Shown here: positions 11,230 through 22,884 of the stretch, piece by piece
How positions within the stretch are numbered: position 1 is the stretch's first letter
Layout: every line of letters begins with the position of its first letter
Assembly (NCBI GenBank): GCA_032622095.1
Contig: CP136066.1
Coordinates: forward strand, 93,951,319 to 94,015,318
DNA from: Siphonodentalium dalli
Lineage: Eukaryota > Mollusca > Scaphopoda > Gadilida > Siphonodentaliidae
Reading direction: 5' to 3'
Length of the DNA: 64,000 bases
Notes under the pieces: generated by a model
The model's input: only the letters and a program-made list of their open reading frames with translations
Database searches by the model: none
What the model was told of the DNA's origin: nothing
Made by a program: the position numbers and the translations under genes

Positions 11230-11885
11230 AGAATTTTCAATAATTGAGGTTTCCGGATGATAACTTTAGTTTGGGTCATTTTATCGAAACCAAATTTGGT
11301 ATGTGAGTTTTACAGACCATTGTTTTTTTGTGTACAGTCCATAAAAGCACACCGGGCGTATTTTCCCACGCACAGTGTAGCTCTTGTTTTTCCAAGCAAT
11401 TCGGTGAAGCATTATACCATTGTCGGAAAATTTGACACTAAAACACGCATTCTGGTTAGTGAGCTGCAATAGTTTATGATTCACCACTACCGTCTGCTGA
11501 AGCATTCACAAATTTGTAATAGTCAAGGGACCTCAATTAGAAGCATTTCTATACGCCCGTTTTGAAAATGTTATTGGTCTGTCCGTCTGTTCTATTTTAT
11601 CGTTTCTGGATGATAACTTTAGTAAGTTTGAACTGAATGGACTGAAATTTGGTATGTGGGTTTACCAGAATAAAATACAGGTCGTATTCGGGTTCCGCCT
11701 CCCCCCCCCATTTTTGGCCCTTTGTTGGAAATTGCACTTGTAAGTCTGATCTGAATGGAATGAAATTTGGTATAAGTTCTTGTTCTAATTTGGGTTCTGT
11801 CTGCCAATTTTCACCTGAGTTATGGCCCTTTGTTGAAATTACCACGGGTATATTTTGCCATGCCCAAGCGATGCTCTTGTTATGT
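11230..11885. repeat. Family E and J fragments, interleaved
   Basis: Two family E copies (11230-11330 and 11565-11885, the latter ending AAGCGATGCTCTTGT) surround a block with CACTAAAACACGCATTCTGG. That block is related to 21.25-21.35 kb (family J). Confidence 0.55.
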
Positions 11886-12135
11886 AACATTTACAATTAA
11901 AGCACACAAGTTGGCCCATCTGTAAGACACGCAGAAAAAAAACATTGTAGGTGGCAAATGTATGAGTGATTCACTGTAAACATGCGCTCAGACTAAACAT
12001 TCAAATAATTATCAAATTTGCTATTCTTCCACTAAATTTATTACCCATTCAGCCACTGATTCAGCAGTGGTGATACAGCAAGTGAGTAAAACAAATATAT
12101 TTGCTTCATGAAAAATACATGTTTTGCAGCATATA

Positions 12136-12342
12136 CAGTAATGCTCTAAGTAACTCCTTAACCACAGTAGAATTATGGTTAATTTTTCAGGATTTAGTCG
12201 GAAATATGGCTTGTTGCCATTCATCGGAAAGCTCTCACAGAGATTTCCGATGAATGGCAACAATCCATATTTCCAATTAAATCCTGAAAAATTACCCATA
12301 ATTCTGCTGTGGTTAAGGAGTTGATTACTTAGAGCATTACTG
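12136..12342. mobile_element. MITE A copy
   Basis: Full-length copy with TA flanks. The ends are CAGTAATGCTCTAAG and a matching right arm. Confidence 0.9.
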
Positions 12343-12939
12343 TAATTTCAAGTTGCGTATTCTCATGGTAAACATGTGGTTCTGATCAGGCCAAGTGAGG
12401 TCCCCTGATCGTTAATATAGCATACCGCAATTGACAATGCACATGTATGTCACAGCGCAGCCAAGACTCGCATAATCAACTTCAACAGGAAAGTTCATGG
12501 TATATAATGCCGATAAAAATTCTGTTGGTGCAGTTTCTTTTTAATTTTTTGGTGGATTGAATTATAACACGCCCTGTTTCGTTGGATATTCAGATATTTG
12601 AGCATGAAAACGGTTGCCGTTGAGTTCTCAAACTGTTTTCATGGTCTAATCCCCAGATTATTCAACTGGACAAAGTACGTTTATCTCCTAAATATGACTA
12701 GTATGTATCATGGTTAATGTTATGTCATGAGTTTGTTGCAATGTGATGAAGGAACTCGCAGCACGACAAACAGCAGAAAGTTGATGTAGCAGAACGCCGT
12801 CAATGTAATAATTCTGTATTGTCCAAGGACAAGTCGGATTCTTTTATTGAAAGTTTTGAATTCTATGGTATTTTGCCAAAAATAAGGCCATGGGTGGTAA
12901 ATAAATTACTAACTTATCCAGCTGACTTATCACTCATTT
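12343..12939. repeat. Weak family J similarity, otherwise unremarkable
   Basis: CACAGCGCAG...CGCATAATCA and AGTTTCTTTTTAA blocks resemble 21.36-21.75 kb. No exon is supported. Confidence 0.35.
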
Positions 12940-13195
12940 AACCCTTTCCGTACTGAATGGATTCTCCCGTTCAGTTACAAAGTTATACATTGGGAATGGT
13001 CTTATTATTCATTTGGAGTGGTGACAGACAGAAAAAAACAGATAATACAATAGCAGAATGATTCATATTCATTGGTGGGAAATGTTCAGATAATAAGTTC
13101 AATAAACGACTTTTGGTTGTTTGTTGAACTTAATATCTGAACATTCCCTAAGAGACAAATACTCATCAATGAATTTTTGGTTTAGAAAGGTTTAA
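12940..13195. mobile_element. C4-type TTAA MITE
   Basis: Left end TTTAACCCTTTCCGTACTGAATGG. Central hairpin arms are AAATGTTCAGATAATAAGTT and complement. Right end is TTTAGAAAGGTTTAA. Confidence 0.8.
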
Positions 13196-13238
13196 CAACA
13201 TATTTAGACCGGATTTTACTTTAAATGCTCAGGCTTTA

Positions 13239-13259
13239 GGGGGGGGGGGGGGGGGGGGG
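13239..13259. repeat. G21 homopolymer
   Basis: Uninterrupted G run next to CTTTA. Confidence 0.9.
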
Positions 13260-13384
13260 CAACACACATTCTTCTTCAAAATTTTATTTATATTTAACAA
13301 AACTTATTAACAAACAACATGAGAACAAACAAATGAAAACAGATGGATACAAATCATTTAATTGATACAGCTCCAAGAATTTAC

Positions 13385-14100
13385 TTAAAGATGGTCTCTC
13401 TCTTCCTATAACAAGTTTTATTTAGGTTCTGGGGTATAAAATAATAAATATTAGTCAAAGAGAAATGCTACTATCAATTACTATTTATTTTATTTCATAC
13501 AACTTTTCAGGACAATTTTTACAGGCTATTCTAATACTGTATACACTGGTCAGTAAGCCCATCCTTGAAGATAAGCCCAGTCTGGGTTTTTTACCCTAAA
13601 CAAAACATGGGGTGGTCCTCGTAGATAAGCCCACCCCCATTTCTGAGCATTTGGAAGGTTTCTAGAGACATGATTGTATTCTGAATACAATCATGTCTCT
13701 ATCCTGTAGCATGGGAGAAGATACTCAAGCACATCTTTTATTATTTTTTCCAGTTGTTTTTCTTAAATAATAAAGATGTATAATAGTATACACTTCTGTT
13801 AATATTGTTGTGAATTATACACATCTTATTCTATTCTTAGTTGTTGGATCAATCAAAGAGGTATCAATTCAATAAAATCAAAGGTGTCACTTATTGTTGA
13901 CACCTCTATCATAGTAAATCCAATGGGATGTGGAGCAATGACTTGGTGTTTTTGTAGGATCCTTTGATAATGCAGAAGAGTGACCTGTTTACTGGGCTAC
14001 TAAAAAAATAATAGATTTCAAAAATCGATATCTAATTACTCTGAGCTTTGATAGGTGGGTTCCTCGACTCGAATCAAATATTTTTTACCCCCGAATCCAA
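13385..14100. repeat. Family L fragment and AT-rich DNA
   Basis: AAGATGGTCTCTCTCTTCCT and ATAAAATAATAAATATTAG match the left end of the inverted-repeat element at 16.55-16.90 kb. 13550-13640 has TAAGCCCA repeats resembling the ends of the 25.76 kb TIR element. Confidence 0.4.
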
Positions 14101-14142
14101 ATAAATAGTAATTGAGGCACGCTTAATTGGATTATGCATCTT

Positions 14143-14397
14143 TAACCCTTTCATGACGGGAGCAGCGCTGGTGCAGCATTAAAGATCCTGTGTCAGTGCA
14201 TTCTCTTATATATGTGAGTCTCCCATAGGAAGCCTCGCATATATAAGAGAATGCACTGGCTTACAAGGACAAGGTAAATATTGTTAGGCCAATGTATACT
14301 CTTATATATGGGAGTCTCCTGACTTGCAATATATAAGAGAATGCATTGCCACAGGGTTTCTGCAAATTTCACGAATATCCAGTCATGGAAGGGTTAA
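14143..14397. mobile_element. C2-type TTAA MITE
   Basis: Left end TTAACCCTTTCATGACGGGA, right end CAGTCATGGAAGGGTTAA. Its right TTAA is also the left TTAA of the next C1 element. Confidence 0.85.
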
Positions 14398-14794
14398 CCC
14401 TTTACCCAACAAACCGGCCAAAACTGGCCAAATAAAGCTGCAACAGCCTAAATTATCTTGGGTCTGTCTCAATAAAACCATACAAATATGGATATCATTG
14501 GAACCGGCTCATTGACCACATTGTGATGGTTACAGTTATGCCCTGTGCCAATGCATTCTCTTATATATGCGAGTCGACCATAGGTCGCCTCGCATATATA
14601 AGAGAATGCATTGGCCTAAAAAAAACTTTTTTAAAACACTTTTTACTATTTTTTCTTACATTCTTTGACCATTTTATAATTTTTAATGTGTTAAGCCAAT
14701 GCATTCTCTTATATATGCGAGGCGACCTATGGTCGACTCGCATATATAAGAGAATGCATTGGCACAGGGCCCTTCTGTTGGGTAAAGGGTTAAA
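14394..14794. mobile_element. C1-type TTAA MITE
   Basis: About 400 bp, inverted relative to the 3115 copy. It has both terminal TTTACCCAAC repeats and both hairpins. Confidence 0.85.
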
Positions 14795-14984
14795 AGACAA
14801 ATAATATACCCAACCTTCAGTTTTTTTCTGTTTTATTCACAGAAAAAAGGTATTTGTATAATACCTGGTACTTGAAATCGTGTTTCATAAAACTTATTTT
14901 GTTGTAATTGTGGCCCAGAAGAGATAGACCATCTTTAAGCACTTTGAAAAGCCCACATTATTCCTCATGGATGTAGGCCGAAGC

Positions 14985-15100
14985 AGAATGAGGTTCCCAG
15001 AGGTTGAATTTGGTGACGGTAATCCGCCGTGCGGGATACCATCACTAAATTCACCCTTTGGGGACTTCATTCTGCAAATTTCAGACAGAATATTTCCAGG
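14985..15100. mobile_element. Family B hairpin (hAT-like)
   Basis: Arms carry GCAGAATGAGGTTCCCAGAG and the complement around a CCGCCGTGCGG-like loop. It continues through a ~90-bp spacer into MITE A, the same composite order as at 18.7-19.1 and, inverted, 42.4-42.8 kb. Confidence 0.7.
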
Positions 15101-15181
15101 CATGGACTCACTTCTTTGTTAGAACCAATGATCATGTCCTAACCAACAGCATGCTCCTGATGCTCTGCTCAGAAACACATA

Positions 15182-15390
15182 CAGTAATGCCCTAAATAAT
15201 CGACTCCTTAACCACATCAGAATTATTGGTAAGTTTTCAGGATTTAGTCGAAAATATGGCTTTTGCCATTCATCGGAAAGCTCTCGGGGAGAGCTTTCCG
15301 ATGAACAACAAGCCATATTTTCGACTAAATCCTGAAAAGTTACCCATAACTCTGCTGTGGTTATGGAGTCGATTAATTAGGGCATTACTG
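15182..15390. mobile_element. MITE A copy
   Basis: Full fold-back copy flanked by TA. Part of the B-spacer-A composite. Confidence 0.9.
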
Positions 15391-15961
15391 TACATTTCTA
15401 GATATGTCCATTATATTTCATTTCTACAATAATGCGGCATTCCCAACATGATGTAATAAACCATTTCCAAATATGGAGTGCATTCCTGGCATAGTAAATG
15501 TTTGTGAGAATCGTAGTATTTAAAAATAGCAATATATACAACAAGATGCGAAAGAATAATCAGTCACGAATATTGTTGACTGATAAAAACTTAAGATGAT
15601 GTCTCCTATATTGCGATGAGTAAAATGAATTATGGATATATCACCTGTATTCAGTTTCCAACAATAGTTGAGTTTGACATTGCATGAGAAACTTTACAAG
15701 ACGTCATTGTCCTCTGATCTGTGAAGTGATATGTTATGCCATAAACCAATGAAATCACGCGCGTGGTTCACCACTCTCCAATGAAATGAAGGGAATACCA
15801 TCAATGCAGTAACTGATTATGAATGAGATATCCAGAGATGTAAATATTGTCAAATTTTCATCGGCTTTTTAAAGAAACTGAGCACCACCAAGGTAAAAGC
15901 AGAGAGAAAATTTTTTAAGCAATAATATTGTGATATTAATGTACCGGTAACCACTCACCCG

Positions 15962-16107
15962 GAGTATAGCCTCATGACATAATACCAAAGTGTAACCACC
16001 CATAATATCAAAATGAAACCACACACAATCACAGGCATATGTGGAACAATTAGCTTGGCATTTTTTACACCACTAATGGTGCTGGTAATGCGTGAATTGC
16101 GACATTG
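15962..16107 (-). CDS. Candidate exon with a transmembrane segment
   Basis: The acceptor (GTTAAATTTGCTACAG) and donor (CTCCGG followed by gtgagt) bound an open phase-2 stretch. It reads QCRNSRITSTISGVKNAK, then a very hydrophobic run (PVIVCGFILILWVVTLW), then YYVMRLYSG. That is a plausible single membrane pass with a basic exit. It lies 3 kb downstream of the stop of the main minus-strand gene, so it would belong to another gene or an alternative 3' end. No partner exon has been placed and the family is unknown. Confidence 0.33.
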
Positions 16108-16210
16108 TCTGTAGCAAATTTAACAGAATAAATTGTAAGATGAGAAGAAGAACATATAAAAAAAACAAGAAAATATTATGCTTTCATGTATATTCTTAAT
16201 TTTTTAGATA

Positions 16211-16421
16211 CAATAATGCCCTAAATAATCGGCTCCTTAACCACAGCAGAATTATGGGTAATTTTTCAGGATTTAGTCCGAAATATGGCTTGTTGCCATT
16301 CATAGGAAAGCTCTCACTGAGCTTTCTGATGAATGGCAACAAGCCATATTTCTGACTAAATCCTGAAAAATTTCCCATAATTCTGCTGTGGTTAAGGAGT
16401 CGATTATTTAGGGGATTACTG
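16211..16421. mobile_element. MITE A copy
   Basis: Terminal CAATAATGCCC variant. Otherwise full length. Confidence 0.85.
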
Positions 16422-16429
16422 TAGAGTAT

Positions 16430-16555
16430 ATATAAAGGGACTCAAGGCCTTCGCAGTGGGTACACGTGAAACAAAGTCCATCTATTTTCCGACGTTCTTC
16501 TTTGTGATGACGGATTTACAGACTTTGATAAATTCTTGCATCTATCCACTACAAA
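16430..16555. repeat. Family H fragment
   Basis: AAGGGACTCAAGGCCTTCGC and CTTCTTTGTGATGACGGATTT resemble the inverted family H unit. Confidence 0.45.
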
Positions 16556-16899
16556 AGATGGTCTATCTCTTTCTATAACAAGTTTTATATAGTTTCCTGA
16601 GTATAAAATAATAAATATGAATCAAAGACCCCTGTCTCTGGAAACGCTTCTATCAATTAATACTGATTTTAAATTTTCTGGTATAACATCAATAATAATC
16701 AATTTGGGACATTTTACAGCTCACGTTCGTTGGAGTCGCATAAAAATTCAACCAATAGTAATGAAAAATTCTCCCAATTGATTATTGGTTTTTATAAGAA
16801 AATATAAATAAAAATAAATATTAATTCAACTCATATCAGTTATTTTATATCCCTGAATCTATATAAAAAGTACTTTGGAAGAGATAGACCATCTTTTAA
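16556..16899. mobile_element. Inverted-repeat element L
   Basis: Left AAAGATGGTCTATCTCTTTC and right GAAGAGATAGACCATCTTTT are terminal inverted repeats, followed inside by loosely complementary ATAAAATAATAAATAT and ATTTTATATCC. End fragments recur at 13.4, 14.9 and 49.9 kb. Non-coding. Confidence 0.55.
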
Positions 16900-18160
16900 T
16901 AACCTCTTTGCTGCTATGACGTCCGCAACTATCATGGACGTAACTACTTCAATGCACTAGTAGGTGTTCATCATTTGAAATGCAGAAATTAGTGCAACTG
17001 GATAAGTGTATCCCAAAATTTCTAAAAATGTAATAATGTTCAAGGATTGTTTATGATAATAGTCTTAGCACAAAGTCAGTTGTATGGTTTTTGTGACATT
17101 TCCATTATATATTTCCACTGCAAAATATTAAGAATGTCAATGGCCCAGGACAAGATGTTAAGGTATCATCTAAAAATATTTATCTGCATGCAAAGGCGTC
17201 TGGTGATCCATAGTATATTAAGAGGGAGCTCAAGTGACCAATTTTGGAAGGGGAATTTCAATGAAAATCTACAGAGCACAGTGGTGAGTGGTCCTGCATG
17301 TGACTTGAAACAATATGGAAGAATATACATATCTATTATATGCTCAACATTGGTTTATTTAAAAAAATACCTGTAAAATAAATTTTGATATCCCCCAGAA
17401 GGGGGTGGGGAGGGAAAGATGTTTTTACTTTCACCCTAGCTCGCGCGTGTGACCGACTCACTTGCATGCACCAATGCGCAACCGGAATATTTCACAATCC
17501 TCGCAAATAAGTAGAGGTATCCATTACTGCTAATATTATAGTTATATGTTGAAATTCAACACAATTATGAGGGATATATTATCTGAAGAATACAGGAACT
17601 ATATTTCTCTATTCTTCGAATGGTGAAGTGAATAGGCAGCGATCAGCTTTGATAGGCCTACGCTGATTGAAGGCGATGACATGCAAGAACATTTATCACA
17701 CAAAATGGTGAATTTCTTTGGAAACGTGCAGGCTGAAACGCGTATAATAAAAAGATTATCTTGTGTTTTTGATTGGATACCAAAATTATGTTATTTGTGA
17801 ATGAGACATATGTTTATTTTCGCTCATGGCAAGCCGCACGCTCACTCATGATATAATTTTTGAAGATATCCTCTATTTATCTGGCTGGTGGGCTCAGAAC
17901 ATGCTTCGTTGGCATGTTCATAGATTTAGTTTTTAATTTTATATTGATTTTTCAAAAGAGATTCAAGTGTTGCAATTCCACAAACAAATTCTTAAAAATA
18001 AATTTAGAGTGAGAATTGATAATTTACCTAGCCGATTAAATGTTATGATTATTGAATGATACACATGTAACTGAATAATTCTTCATAAAATTTACATGCA
18101 CAAAACTATTTTCTCATAAAAAAGAATATTTTAAAATAATTTATTTGCATATACTTTTGC
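16900..18160. other. No supported gene
   Basis: Unique-looking AT-rich DNA. A 109-codon plus-strand open stretch (17047-17376) lacks compositional support. Nothing else is recognisable. Confidence 0.4.
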
Positions 18161-18164
18161 TTCT

Positions 18165-18865
18165 GTTCATATATAACTTTTGATCTGCATGCAATTCCCT
18201 ATCTATAATTGGTCACTTTATAACCTCCCTCTTATAGGCTGAATAAGTTGACTGCTCAAATCAAGATAAGTAAATTATCAGTCTCTCAACTTTGAACAAA
18301 AATTTAAATAATATTGATGATGTATGAAATTGATATGTATGCAATGAATACGAATGACTCACTCAAACCTGGATATAGTATGTCTGACATTTGCAGAATG
18401 AGGTCCCCAGAGGGTGAATTTAGTGACACTATCCCACACAGCAGGCTAGCATCACCAACCAAACTCACCCTATGGGGACTTCATTCTGTTTAGGCCTAAT
18501 CTTCTGGGAAGTAATATCGTTTTTAGTTATTTTTTCCCTTCTGCTCAGTTTCTATGTCCCCTAATTTGCAGAAGATAAATTTGCATAATCCCAATGCCCA
18601 ATGGGTGCACATCACCAACTTGAACTGCGGAATTTCAATCTGATCCCGGGTCTCTCATAGCAGTTGAGGCCGAAGCAGAATGAGGTTCCCAGAGGGTGAA
18701 TTTGGTGACGGTAACCAGCAGTGGGATACAATCACTAAATTCACCCTTTGGGGACCTCATTCTACAAATGTCAGACAGAATATTTCCAGGCATGGACTCA
18801 CTTCTTTGTTAGAACCAATGATCAAGCCCATACCAACAGCATGCTCCTGATGCTCTGCTCAGAAA
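18165..18865. mobile_element. Family B composite, inverted copy of the 42.6-43.3 kb segment
   Basis: Two B hairpins (arms AGAATGAGGTCCCCAGAGGG) separated by ~180 bp, with flanks TGATCTGCATGC and CCTCCCTCTTATAGGCTG. Reverse-complemented, this matches 39.4-39.99 kb. With MITE A on its right it matches 42.44-43.33 kb. It is a high-similarity inverted repeat about 24 kb apart, on either side of the last gene exons. Confidence 0.8.
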
Positions 18866-18871
18866 CACATT

Positions 18872-19084
18872 CAGTAATGCCCTAAATAATCGACTCCTTA
18901 ACCACATCAGAATTATGGGTAACTTTTCAGGATTTAGTCGGAAATATGGCTTGTTGCCATTCATCGGAAAGCTCTCACTGAGAGCTTTCCGATGAATGGC
19001 AACAAGTCATATTTCCGACTAAATCCTGAAAAGTTACCCATAATTATGCTGTGGTTAAGGAGTCGATTATTTAGGGCATTACTG
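18872..19084. mobile_element. MITE A copy just after a stop codon
   Basis: Full fold-back copy that ends 7 bp from the stop codon of the minus-strand gene, so it should lie at the start of that gene's 3' UTR. Confidence 0.9.
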
Positions 19085-19091
19085 TAAGAAC

Positions 19092-19611
19092 CTAGTTGTC
19101 GGAGGATCTCTCGTTCCCATCTGAGCTCTCTTGTTTAGCACTATCTATGACATCCTCAGTATATGCCACATTGGAATATCCCACCATGTCACCACTCTCC
19201 ACTCCAATAATGTTATGTTTTAGTATTACTGGCAGATTTCTCATCCTTACTGGAGGCAATGGCTCTGGTGTAAGTTTGGACGAACTGATGTCGCCAATTT
19301 TGTTTTTGAAAGGACTGCCCCTTGATGACTGGTCAAGGTCATTCTGTTTGACTCTCTCCACTGGAATGTTTTTCGGTTTATAGTCCTTTGATTCGTCCAG
19401 TCCATCGATATTTTTGCTATCAACATAGCTGGATTTGTCCGCTAAAGTTGTGATAGCTGAACTGTTCCGATTTGATCCAATGAGATGCTTTCCTGATGAT
19501 GTGCTGTGACTTGGAGATTTTCCTTTGTCTCCTTCCCACTTCTCTTTTTTCTCCGCCTTTGAATGTAAATAGTTGTATGATTGATAGAGGGAAATGTCTA
19601 AAGGTGGCTTC
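19092..19611 (-). CDS. Last coding exon of a single-pass membrane protein (cytoplasmic tail)
   Basis: 520 nt: one base completes a split codon, then 172 codons and TAG. The acceptor is ATCTTATAATTCCAG. Joined in phase 2 to the transmembrane exon at 33714-33819, it gives ...YIKHKR-KPPLDISLYQSYN. The tail is hydrophilic and rich in Ser, Lys and Asp, with several tyrosines (SLYQSYNYL, SSYVDS, GYSNVAYTED) and a proline stretch (PEPLPP). These could serve phosphorylation or SH2/SH3 docking (inference). Before the acceptor the frame is intronic, so an ORF start there is not real. The protein family is not recognised. Nearest exon upstream is 14.1 kb away. Confidence 0.72.
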
Positions 19612-19679
19612 CTGGAATTATAAGATGATAGTTGTGAGATTGGTAAAGTGAAGAAATATTTATAACAGCACATAATTTT

Positions 19680-19860
19680 AAGGTCTTGAATTAAAGGGAC
19701 TGAAGGTCTTCGAATGCAAAATAAATTAAATTTGATAAAAGTCTGTAAAACATCAATTATAATAAGAACATGTAAAAATAGATCGACTTTGTTCTTAATT
19801 TCATTATTAATAACGAGATTTTGCATAACCTTACCATTGTTATGTAAACATTACTGTTAC
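19680..19860. repeat. Family H fragment in the intron
   Basis: ATTAAAGGGACTGAAGGTCT and TTATGTAAACATTAC blocks match family H in inverted orientation. It lies 70 bp upstream of the last-exon acceptor. Confidence 0.5.
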
Positions 19861-20016
19861 GGTGGCATTACTGATCAAAGTTAAATTAGTCCAATAGCTA
19901 GGATACCAAAGTTTAAACAAAACTTGATGGTAAACACTGGAAAAGGTCGAAGTATTAGAAAATATTTTTAAAATCATGTTTAGACTAAAATATTATAAAT
20001 GACTCGGAGACAAGTG

Positions 20017-20072
20017 CAGTAATGCCCTCATAATTCTGCTGTGGTTAAGGAGTTGATTATTTAGGGCATTAG
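20017..20072. mobile_element. MITE A remnant
   Basis: Only the outermost parts of both arms are left (GCAGTAATGCCCTCA joined to the inner TAATTCTGCTGTGG). Confidence 0.7.
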
Positions 20073-20109
20073 CTGGCATTTCTGTACATATAACATGTAG
20101 CTGAGCCAA

Positions 20110-20310
20110 AAATCACCATAAATTATTTTAACTTACTATGAGATTTTGTTGACAAATCACTGTAAAAGTTTTGTTTCAATAGTGATTGGACATTTGTCAG
20201 TATTTAATATAAGAACAGTTTATCTATTTCTCCATGTTCTTCTTGGGGGGGGGGGGGGGGGGGGGGTGATGTTTTTACAGACTTTTATAATTTTTGCAGA
20301 TTTACCGTTC
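20110..20310. repeat. Family H copy with poly-G
   Basis: Same order as 100-310, but the GGTGGTGATG position is expanded to G22 (20245-20266). Confidence 0.7.
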
Positions 20311-20314
20311 AACC

Positions 20315-20500
20315 TTTTCTTAATTAAATACTCATTGACAAGTAGTTATTCCTTATGAAATGTTCAGATAATAAGTTCAACAAATGACCATAGGTCCCTG
20401 AGTCCACAGGTCATTTGTTTAACTTATTATATGAACATTTCCTGCCAATAAATAGGACTCCTTCTGCACTTGTACCTGTCGTCTGCCTATGGAAAACAAC
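20315..20500. mobile_element. C4-type TTAA MITE, partial
   Basis: TAAATACTCATTGACAAGTAG, then the GTTCAGATAATAAGTT hairpin and the CTTCTGCACTTGTA tail. Terminal TTAACCCTTT is decayed. Confidence 0.7.
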
Positions 20501-20744
20501 TCCAGATGAATGATAGACCTTTCTAATCTATACTTTTATAAATGAGAATAACTAGAATTTATTACACTTCTATGAACGATTTCCATAGAAAATGCTGTTA
20601 ATTAAAAATGGTAATGTCACTAGTGAATTGACACCTGGTATCTCATACAAAACTTTGCCTTTGCTCAAACTGAAATACGGAACCCTACAATTTCAACAAT
20701 TACATCATTTCTGACCAGATATGGTTGGCACTGACACCAAAAGG

Positions 20745-21009
20745 GTTAACCCTTCCATGACTGGAGCTTCCTGAAATTTTGTGAAAACCCTGTGCCAATT
20801 CAATCTCTTATTATTATATATGCGAGTCTCCCATAGGGAGCCTCACATATATACTAGTAAGAGAATACATTGGTCTAACAATATTTACCTAGTAAGCCAG
20901 TGTATTCTCTTTTATATGAGAGGTTTCCTATGGAAGACTCGCATATATAAGATAATGCACTATGATCTTTAATGCTGCACCAACACAGCTCCCGTCATGA
21001 AAGGGTTAA
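20745..21009. mobile_element. C2-type TTAA MITE
   Basis: Starts TTAACCCTTCCATGACTGGA and ends CCCGTCATGAAAGGGTTAA. Both hairpins are present but decayed. Confidence 0.8.
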
Positions 21010-21239
21010 GCTAACATTCAATCAAAAGCAACACAGAAGAATTAAAATTGCGAGAGAACTAGGTTTTGAAATATCTGGCCTGCCATGGTCATCATCAGGC
21101 TGAAACCTCCCAAAATGTCATATTATGTCCGGCTGATATCTATTGCTACCTGTGATTGTAACCGAAATAATCAGTTATGAGCATTGGAAATTTAATCACA
21201 AATATCTTTGAAAACAATTATGATTAATTTACAATTGTA

Positions 21240-21900
21240 ATTAAAGTTGAATATTTGTCACTAAAATATGCATTCTGATTGGTCGAGAGGTGCTAGCTTT
21301 AGTATTTGTTTCACCAGCATCGGCCGCTGAAGTGTGCACAAATTTTGAATAGCGCACACTGTTATTCAAAATGAGTCACAGCGCAGACAGGGGTCGCATA
21401 ATCAGGTTCAACCTTAAAGTTGTTTTGCAATAGATACGATTAGCAGGAAGTTGTTAGAGCGCTGTATAATAATGAATAATACCTCATGGAATGTAATGCC
21501 TAAATAATTGACTCCTTAACCACAGCATAATTATGGGTAATTTTTCAGGATTTAGTCGGAAATATGGCTTGTTGCCATTCATCGGAAAGCTCTCACCGAC
21601 TAAATCCTGAAAAATTACCCATAATTCTGCTGTGGTTAAGGAGTTGATTATTTAGGACATTACTGTACACAGTGGTTTGATCACCACAAAAAGGATATCT
21701 CACTTCACAGTACTCAGTACTTCATGCAGTTTCTTTTTAAACTTTTGGTTGATTGATTTACAACGGAGATAAAAAGTAAACTGTTTTATTATCCAACTCA
21801 ACATTTATCTCCTAAATGTAAACTTGTCAGGCAACGAGAGAGTTCAAAATTTTTGTACGTTTGTCAACTCTTTAAGGGCTGCAATGGCCTTTTATACTGA
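21240..21900. repeat. Family J repeat split by MITE A
   Basis: CACTAAAATATGCATTCTGA, CGCATAATCAGGTTCAAC and AGTTTCTTTTTAAACTTTTG match blocks near 11.4 and 12.4 kb. A loop-deleted MITE A (21491-21665) lies inside. Confidence 0.45.
21491..21665. mobile_element. MITE A with one inner arm deleted
   Basis: The left arm runs to GGAAAGCTCTC, then jumps directly to the distal right arm. Outer ends are kept. Confidence 0.8.
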
Positions 21901-22129
21901 AGATGATTGTCTTGACAGAAGAAATGAACCAAAATACAAACTACTAATATGAACATGAGTGTGAGTTAATCAATGGAAAAGTTCTTTATTTAATAGAGAT
22001 ATCCTGTCTCTATTTTTGAAGTGTAGATTCCAATACAACTGACTGATGAAATATTAACGCCAGTATCATAAAAGATTGCCAAATGAGTGTGTGGCTAAAT
22101 AATGGCAGGGTACATATTATAGCCTGCTG

Positions 22130-22348
22130 TGTGTTTCTTTACCAAATACTTATTGACGAGTAGTTACCTCAGGAAATGTTCAGATAATATGTTCAACAAA
22201 CGGCCATACACCATTTGTTGAACTTATTATCTGAACATTTCCCTCCAATGCAGCTCTTGTGAACTTACCTCCAAATGAATAATAGACCATTCCAATCTAT
22301 ACTATCATGACTGAATGGGAGAATCCATTCAATAATGAAAGGGTTAAC
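22130..22348. mobile_element. C4-type TTAA MITE
   Basis: CTTTACCAAATACTTATTGACGAG, the GTTCAGATAAT hairpin with a CGGCCATACACC loop, and the end ATAATGAAAGGGTTAA. Confidence 0.75.
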
Positions 22349-22671
22349 TAAGAAAGCATGTCTATATTTGAATTTAAGAAGATCCCAATTCAAAACTGGT
22401 CACTAAGAACAGTGGATTTGGAACAGATCTGTCTAAAAAGTATGGAAATAAAAGAAAAGAATTACATTCATTCTAAATAGGGAGTACATGTAACATGTGT
22501 ATTTTATTTTATGCAAAATGACTTTTATTCTTGATTCATCAACTAAAAAATGTTTGTCATCAAAATGGGAATTAAAATGGAAACTTTCATAATTTTAACT
22601 TGGAAATCACTATATTGACATATATACATAAAATCATTAACAAAAAGTTTTTTTCCAACAAACGTCAAGTA

Positions 22672-22884
22672 CAGTAATGCCCTAAATAATCGACTCCTTA
22701 ACCACAGCAGAATTATGGGTAATTTTTCGGGATTTAGTCAGAAATATGGCTTGTTGCCATTCATCGGAAAGCTCTCAGTGAGAGCTTTCCGAAGAATGGC
22801 AACAAGCCATATTTCCGACTAAATCCTGAAAAGTTACCCATAATTCTGCTGTGGTTAAACAGTCAATTATTTAGGGCATTACTG
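22672..22884. mobile_element. MITE A copy
   Basis: Full length with TA flanks. Confidence 0.9.

Noticed and set aside
17047-17376. 109-codon plus-strand ORF
   Set aside because: No homology-like motifs, no splice or polyadenylation context, composition of intron DNA.
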